Shown here in pieces: positions 56,487-64,000 of a stretch of DNA of 64,000 nt (position 1 is the stretch's first letter; each line of letters starts with the position of its first letter). Made by a program: the position numbers and the translations under genes. This stretch comes from Ottowia sp. (GTDB lineage Bacteria; Pseudomonadota; Gammaproteobacteria; Burkholderiales; Burkholderiaceae_C), in the NCBI RefSeq assembly GCF_016703145.1, contig NZ_JADJCO010000005.1:620001-684000 (forward strand), written 5' to 3'. Below the pieces are notes generated by a model that was not told where the DNA came from, did no database searches, and worked only from the letters and a program-made list of their open reading frames with translations.

Positions 56487-57130
56487 ACCTCGTCAAGTCA
56501 AAACAACGTGTCGCCGACCATGGCGAGGTCTTCACTCCCGCATGGATGGTTGAAGCCATGCTGGACCTTGTGAAGGACGAAACTGAGCGCATTGATGCGC
56601 GGTTTCTTGAGCCCGCCTGCGGCAGTGGCAATTTCATCAGCCGCATCCTGCAGCGCAAGCTTGCAGCCGTAGAACTCAAATACGGTCGATCTGAATTCGA
56701 GCGACAGCACTACGCACTACTCGGTCTGATGTGCATTTATGGCATCGAACTGTTGGCTGACAACGTCGCGGAGTGTCGGGCAAATGCCTTGGACATCTTT
56801 GTCGAGTACACGAGTGTTGGAGAGGGCGACGATCTGTACCGGGCGGCCTCGAATGTTCTGATCAGCAACATTCTCCACGGCGATGCGCTGACCATGCGCT
56901 CGCGCGCTGGCGAGCCCATCGCCTTCGCCGAATGGGGCTATTTGGGAAAGGGCAAGTACCAGCGTCGCGACTTCCGCCTCGATGTACTCACTGGGTCCTC
57001 CAACTTCAGCGCAGAGGGCTCACTGTTTGGCAAGCATGAGATCTTCACACCCATCAGGACCTACCCGCCCATGACGGTGCGCGAACTCGCGGCCAACGGA
57101 AACGGCAAGACCCCTATGGAGGTTTCGTGA
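56483..57130 (+). CDS. DNA methyltransferase-like protein with motif I but no catalytic motif
   Basis: A 215-residue protein from ATG 56483 (overlapping the toxin stop; an in-frame ATG at 56465 is possible). EVFTPAWMVEAMLDLVKDET and FLEPACGSGNFISRIL (about residues 41-56) give a canonical N6-adenine methyltransferase SAM-binding motif I, with YGIELLADNVAECRANAL behind it. It stops before any (N/D)PPY motif. The downstream, coupled gene has NPPY but a degenerate motif I. The two may together form one methyltransferase or modify different sites. Confidence 0.78.
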   Translation: MNLVKSKQRVADHGEVFTPAWMVEAMLDLVKDETERIDARFLEPACGSGNFISRILQRKLAAVELKYGRSEFERQHYALLGLMCIYGIELLADNVAECRANALDIFVEYTSVGEGDDLYRAASNVLISNILHGDALTMRSRAGEPIAFAEWGYLGKGKYQRRDFRLDVLTGSSNFSAEGSLFGKHEIFTPIRTYPPMTVRELAANGNGKTPMEVS

Positions 57131-58726
57131 GCGAGCAAGTTAGTTTCACCCTCCGCGGGCGCAATCCCGATGTTCTGACCTGCATTGCGAACCTGTCGAA
57201 CGATGAGGTATTCACCCCGCCCGAACTTGCCAACCGCATGCTTGACATGCTGGCGAAGGCATGGGCGGACGACCACGGTGGGGCCAATCTCTGGTCAGAC
57301 CGATCCGTGAAGTTTCTCGACCCGTTCACCAAGTCGGGCGTCTTTCTTCGCGAAATCACCAGTCGCCTCGTCCAAGGATTGGCTGGGCAAATTCCGGATC
57401 TGCAAGAGCGAGTGGATCACGTCTTGATGGAACAAGTCTTCGGTATCGGGATTACCCGTCTAACGAGCCTCCTGGCCCGGCGAAGCTTGTACTGCTCCAA
57501 GCGAGCCAACGGACCGCACTCGGTAGCGAAGCGATTCACCAATGAAACTGGAAACGTCTGGTTTGAGCGCACTGAGCACTCCTGGGTCCAAGACAAGTGC
57601 TCGTTTTGCGGTGCCAGTCGGGCAACGCTGGACCGCGGCGCCGGCATGGAAACTCATGCCTACGCCTTCATTCACACGGACAACATCAAAACTCGCATCG
57701 CCGAGTTGTTTGGAGACGATATGCAGTTCGACGTGATCATCGGCAACCCGCCGTACCAGCTGAGCGATGGTGGCCATGGTGCGAGTGCAGCGCCAATCTA
57801 TCAGCTGTTCGTAGAAAACGCACTCAACCTGGAGCCGCGCTACGCCGTCTTCGTCACGCCTTCGCGCTGGATGGCTGGGGGCAAAGGTCTTGATGCCTAT
57901 AGGGCGCGCATGCTAGCGGACAAGCGAATGCGAAACATCGTTGACTACCCGAAGCTATACGAGGGCTTCCCTGGCGTGAAGATTCGGGGCGGCATTTCGT
58001 ACTTCATGTGGGACCGAGAGCACAACGGACCTTGCTCGGTCCAGACGATCTGGGACGGCCAGCCCACAGGGCCTGCGGTGGCGCGACATCTTGACAGCTA
58101 CGACGTTCTGATCCGCCGCAATGAAGCGGTCCCGATTCTGGAAAAGGTACGCGCAAAGAGCGAGCCGACGCTGAGCGGCCGGGTATCCAGCCAAAAACCC
58201 TTCGGCCTGCGAACGTTCTTCCACGGTAGGCCAAGCCCTAAAGGCCTGAAGGACCCGATCAAACTGTTCGGATCGCAGAAGGTTACTTGGATTGAGCGAT
58301 CAGATGTTCCAACGAACGCCCCATGGATTGACAAATGGAAAGTCTTGATGACACGAGTTCAGGGAACGAGCGCAGCAGTCGAAACGAAATTTCTCAGCAA
58401 ACCGATCATTGCTGAACCAGGAACTGCCTGCACTGAAAGCTATATCGTCGCGGGCGGCTTCGATTCAGAAGCTGAGGCGCAGAGCTTGGCCAGTTGCCTG
58501 CGCACCCGCTTCGCCCGGTTTCTAGTGTCGCTCCGCAAGCCAACCCAGGATGCTGCGCGAGGGGTCTACGGTTTCATCCCGGAACTGCCACTCGATCGGG
58601 AATGGACCGATGCGAAGCTGTACCGGCGCTATGGCCTAACCAAGGACGAAATCGCGTTCATCGAGTCGCAAGTCGCTGACCATGAGGCCACGCTCTTCGA
58701 CGACGGCGTGCTGGACGAAGCTGAAG

Positions 58727-58734
<8 letters not shown>
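57127..58734 (+). CDS. Eco57I-like methyltransferase with NPPY, zinc-finger insert and altered motif I
   Basis: A 535-residue protein from GTG 57127 (GTGA overlap). It shows NDEVFTPPELANRMLDMLAK, then FLDPFTKSGVFLREI at about residue 62 where DPACGSGxF is usual. A Cys cluster (LYCSKRANG about 121, KCSFCGAS about 158) forms a probable zinc ribbon. The catalytic motif IV IIGNPPYQLSDGG is at about residue 204, followed by YAVFVTPSRWMAGGKGLDAY and a C-terminal target-recognition-like half. It resembles the modification half of type IIG/ISP-like systems. Its stop overlaps the helicase start. Confidence 0.83.
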
Positions 58735-61288
<2,554 letters not shown>

Positions 61289-61525
61289 ACTACGGCCAAG
61301 CCTCGGGGGGATAGATCGCCGAAATCGCCCGCCGCAGCATCAGCGACGCTATGCACCCGCTGACCAGCCGCTTCGTTCACTTGATTTGTCACGATGGTCA
61401 GCCTGGCTCGTTCCGTCTGCCGCCTTCCCATCAGCAAGGAAATGATCGTCCCCTTGGCCACCTAGGCCCCAACGCGCCAGCAGCGGTAGGTCAAGGACAC
61501 CTGAACTTTCTCCACGGAAGCCGAC

Positions 61526-63460
61526 ATGAGCCGATTCAACCCGCACTTCCCTAACTCCGCTCAGGTCTTCGACGCGGCCGACAAGTTCAAGCAACGCTGC
61601 CTGCTGAGCCAAGAGTCGCTATTCCTGGACGGCCAGACCCTGTGGACGGCCGAGCACTTTCAGGCCCTGATCGACAACTACGTCAAGCAGCCTGACGTTG
61701 GCGACGGTGGTTTCTACGACAAGCTGGCCAGCCAGTTGGCCACCTGCCAGGCGCTGGACGTGGCGCTGATGGCAGAGGTGTTCTGGATCGTGCAGCTTGG
61801 CCCCACCAACCTGCGTGCGCCGACGAAGGCGAAGACCCTGGAACGGATCTGGAACATGAAGCCGGCAGCGCCGTTTCCTTCAACCTCGCCGTTCTTGGCA
61901 ACGCCGGTGTTGTCGGGCTTGGGCAGTGCTGGCCCCGGCTACAACCAGTACTTGTGGATGGAAATCGTCTTCGCCGTGGAGGCGTTCGCCGCCTTCGTTG
62001 CCAAGCCACGCAGCGAGCGCGAGGCATTGTTGAACGACGCTCAGGGCTTCGCCTTGTGGCTGGACAGCGTCCCCGCGGGCAAGGGGCGGCAGCTTTACCA
62101 CACGCTTTGCCATGTGCTGTTCCCCGATGCTTTTGAACGCATCTTCAGCCAGGGCAACAAGTACCAGGTGGCGCGGGCGCACAAGATTTGGACTCCAGCG
62201 CTGGGCGAAAGTCGCCCGGCCATGGACACCGTCCTGCTAGACCTGCGCAGGCGCCTGGAGGTACAGCACCCCGGTTCGGTGGACTACTACGAGTTGCCAG
62301 TCGGCACGCTCATCAAGCAACAGGGCATCCACCCGGGCAAAGTCTGGGACAAAGCTGCCGGTGGCGATGGCGAGTCGACCAGTGCTGCCCCGCTGTCCGC
62401 GCACGAGCCAGACCCGGAGTACGACGTTGAAGCCGCAACCAACGCCAAGCCGACGCTGCGCCTGGCCGACAACCTGATCCTGTACGGTCCGCCCGGCACC
62501 GGCAAGACCTATGAGATGCAGGCCCGCATGAAGGCGGCCTTCGACAGGGGCGAGGATTTCGAGTTCGTGGCGTTCCATCCCAGCTACGCCTACGAGGACT
62601 TTATCGGCGGCCTGCGGCCGGTGGCCGGCAAGGATGGCTCGGGCGTGGCGGTTGTCTTTCAGAAGGGTCCGTTCCTCACACTCTGTGAAAGGGCCCATGC
62701 CAACCCGACACAGCAGTTCACCCTGTTCATAGACGAGATCAACCGCGCCAACGTGGCCAAGGTCTTTGGCGAGCTGATCACGCTGATCGAGCCCACCAAG
62801 CGTGTGATTGCCGGAAGCAAGGCCAACGACGCAGGTGCCTGGGTCACGCTGCCAGGCCTGTCGGCACGCTTTGGCGTGCCCGACAATCTGAACCTGGTGG
62901 CCACGATGAATACGGCCGACCGATCCATTGCGATGATGGACATCGCTCTTCGGCGGCGCTTCCGCTTCCAGGAATGCCCACCCGAGCCGAAGCACATCGA
63001 GCCAGCGATGGTGGGGACCATCGACCTACCTGCGTTGCTCCAGCGTATGAACGACCGGCTTGAGTACCTGCTGGATCGCGACCACGCCATCGGCCATGCC
63101 GTTTTCATGGGCATCACGTCGCTGGCCGAGTTGCAACAGGTGCTTGCGCAGCGCGTGATCCCTTTGCTCCAGGAATACTTCTTCGAGGACATGGAAAGGG
63201 TGCGCCTCGTCTTGACTGGCAACGGCAAGGAAAGCGTGTTCTTCAAATCCCGGTCGCTCTCGCCATCAGAGCTGTTTCCTGGTGCAAAACAGGCGGTAGG
63301 GACCGAGGCGCGGCCGACCTTCTCGGTAGGAGAGCCCAGCACCTGGAGCGAGGCCGACATCATGGGCCTGTACGGCGCGGTGCCGATCGTTGCGCCGCCG
63401 CCAGATTCCGCCGGCGATACCCCAGCAGAAGGTGCCGGCACCATGCAGAACGCCGGGTGA
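61526..63460 (+). CDS. mcrB: McrB-like AAA+ GTPase
   Basis: A 644-residue protein. Residues 1-~300 form an unrecognised recognition domain (FLDGQTLWTAEHFQALIDNY, LWMEIVFAVEAFAAFVAKP). Then comes the McrB AAA+ core: LILYGPPGTGKTYEMQ at about 320, FHPSYAYEDFIGGLRP, FTLFIDEINRANVAKVFGEL (Walker B) and LVATMNTADRSIAMMD at about 460, the McrB-specific signature. McrB uses GTP to drive McrC cleavage of modified DNA. The different N-terminal domain suggests a target other than classical 5mC. A 237-bp gap separates it from the helicase, so it probably has its own promoter. Confidence 0.9.
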   Translation: MSRFNPHFPNSAQVFDAADKFKQRCLLSQESLFLDGQTLWTAEHFQALIDNYVKQPDVGDGGFYDKLASQLATCQALDVALMAEVFWIVQLGPTNLRAPTKAKTLERIWNMKPAAPFPSTSPFLATPVLSGLGSAGPGYNQYLWMEIVFAVEAFAAFVAKPRSEREALLNDAQGFALWLDSVPAGKGRQLYHTLCHVLFPDAFERIFSQGNKYQVARAHKIWTPALGESRPAMDTVLLDLRRRLEVQHPGSVDYYELPVGTLIKQQGIHPGKVWDKAAGGDGESTSAAPLSAHEPDPEYDVEAATNAKPTLRLADNLILYGPPGTGKTYEMQARMKAAFDRGEDFEFVAFHPSYAYEDFIGGLRPVAGKDGSGVAVVFQKGPFLTLCERAHANPTQQFTLFIDEINRANVAKVFGELITLIEPTKRVIAGSKANDAGAWVTLPGLSARFGVPDNLNLVATMNTADRSIAMMDIALRRRFRFQECPPEPKHIEPAMVGTIDLPALLQRMNDRLEYLLDRDHAIGHAVFMGITSLAELQQVLAQRVIPLLQEYFFEDMERVRLVLTGNGKESVFFKSRSLSPSELFPGAKQAVGTEARPTFSVGEPSTWSEADIMGLYGAVPIVAPPPDSAGDTPAEGAGTMQNAG

Positions 63461-63464
63461 TTTG

Positions 63465-64000
63465 ATGGGCGGCCTGCGCACCGTCACCGTCCTTGAGCAT
63501 GAAGTCATCCCCATCATCGATGGTGACCAGGCGCCGGGCATGGTGGCGGACGCCGACCCGTGGCTTTCGGAATCCGAAGCGCAGGCGCTTCTCCGACTGA
63601 ACGACCTACGCAGGGGTTTTTGCCAACGGCTGTCGGGCGGCATCAAGCTCGCGCAACACTGCGGCATTGTTCGCTTGCCGACCTGCGTGGTTGAGGTGCT
63701 GCCCAAAGTCGGCATGGCGGACGCTCGAACGCCCGATGAACTGGAACGCTCGCGCGGTGCCCTACTGGCCATGCTGCACAGTGCCCGGCAGGTCGCCATC
63801 ACCAAGATCGGCTCGGTACCGCAGCAGGCCGTGCACGCGCCTCTGCTGGACATCTTCATCGAGGCCTTCCTGCATTGCGCGCGCGACCAAGCCAGGCACG
63901 GGCTGCTGAGCCGCTATGTGACCCATGCGGACGACCTTCCCGTCATCAAGGGGCGCTTCCAGGCCCACGGACACGTCCGGTGCAACCTCGCTCGACCGCA
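63465..64000 (+). CDS. mcrC: McrC-like nuclease subunit, N-terminal part (runs off window)
   Basis: The first ~178 residues of an McrC family protein: TVTVLEHEVIPIIDGDQAPG, GIVRLPTCVVEVLPKVG, QQAVHAPLLDIFIEAFL and RYVTHADDLPVIKGRFQ match the McrC N-terminal region that docks on McrB. The PD-(D/E)XK catalytic part is outside the window. It starts 4 bp after the mcrB stop. Confidence 0.88.
   Translation, partial: MGGLRTVTVLEHEVIPIIDGDQAPGMVADADPWLSESEAQALLRLNDLRRGFCQRLSGGIKLAQHCGIVRLPTCVVEVLPKVGMADARTPDELERSRGALLAMLHSARQVAITKIGSVPQQAVHAPLLDIFIEAFLHCARDQARHGLLSRYVTHADDLPVIKGRFQAHGHVRCNLARP

Overview
The window looks like a high-GC betaproteobacterium of the Comamonadaceae type. The grounds are a TPP-controlled thiC-thiO-thiS-thiG-thiDE-thiD cluster, gmk-rpoZ-spoT neighbours, a methylmalonyl-CoA mutase/MeaB/acyl-CoA carboxylase block, polyhydroxyalkanoate (PHA) genes, and about eleven copies of a degenerate ~58-bp intergenic repeat of a kind I recall from this family. 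No taxonomic search was possible.

Region 1 (1-30462) is chromosomal. It opens with a hipBA-like pair cut by the window edge, a decayed gene and a PH-domain membrane protein. Next comes propionate/methylmalonyl-CoA metabolism: pccB, a kinase-like gene, meaB, a PIN/RHH toxin-antitoxin pair lodged inside the block, the mutase, and a divergent GntR regulator. Envelope and housekeeping genes follow: M23 peptidase, SUMF1-type lipoprotein, esterase, luciferase-like oxidoreductase, a small lipoprotein and a frameshifted DUF938 methyltransferase. Then gmk-rpoZ with a terminator, a phaZ-phaC pair sitting between rpoZ and spoT, spoT, greB and an FUSC transporter. The thiamine operon on the minus strand has a TPP riboswitch at its head and includes a ThiD-ThiE fusion whose linker is encoded by the dispersed repeat. 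The region ends at tRNA-Asn(GTT) and its terminator.

Region 2 (about 30463-64000) is an integrative conjugative element or conjugative genomic island that runs off the window; no integrase or relaxase is visible. It starts with a SIR2-HerA defence pair, then AlpA, a small membrane protein, a truncated parB ending in a 41-bp palindrome, a LuxR regulator with overlapping small ORFs, and a degenerate MnmH-like protein. A full MPF-T type IV secretion cluster follows: VirB1, B2, B3, B4, a small secreted protein, B6, B5, B8, B9, B10, B11 and VirD4. VirD4 carries a one-base frameshift. After it come an OmpA-type lipoprotein, an LPD7 protein and a DUF1173 protein.

Region 3 (53929-64000) is a defence cargo on the same strand: AbiEi/AbiEii with a palindromic operator, a Phd/ParE pair, a translationally coupled three-gene restriction-modification-like system, then McrB and the start of McrC. 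In the three-gene system two methyltransferase-like proteins carry complementary motifs and are followed by a GIY-YIG/SF2 helicase. I consider that system the best candidate for something poorly described. The dispersed repeat was not found anywhere in regions 2 and 3, which supports their foreign origin.
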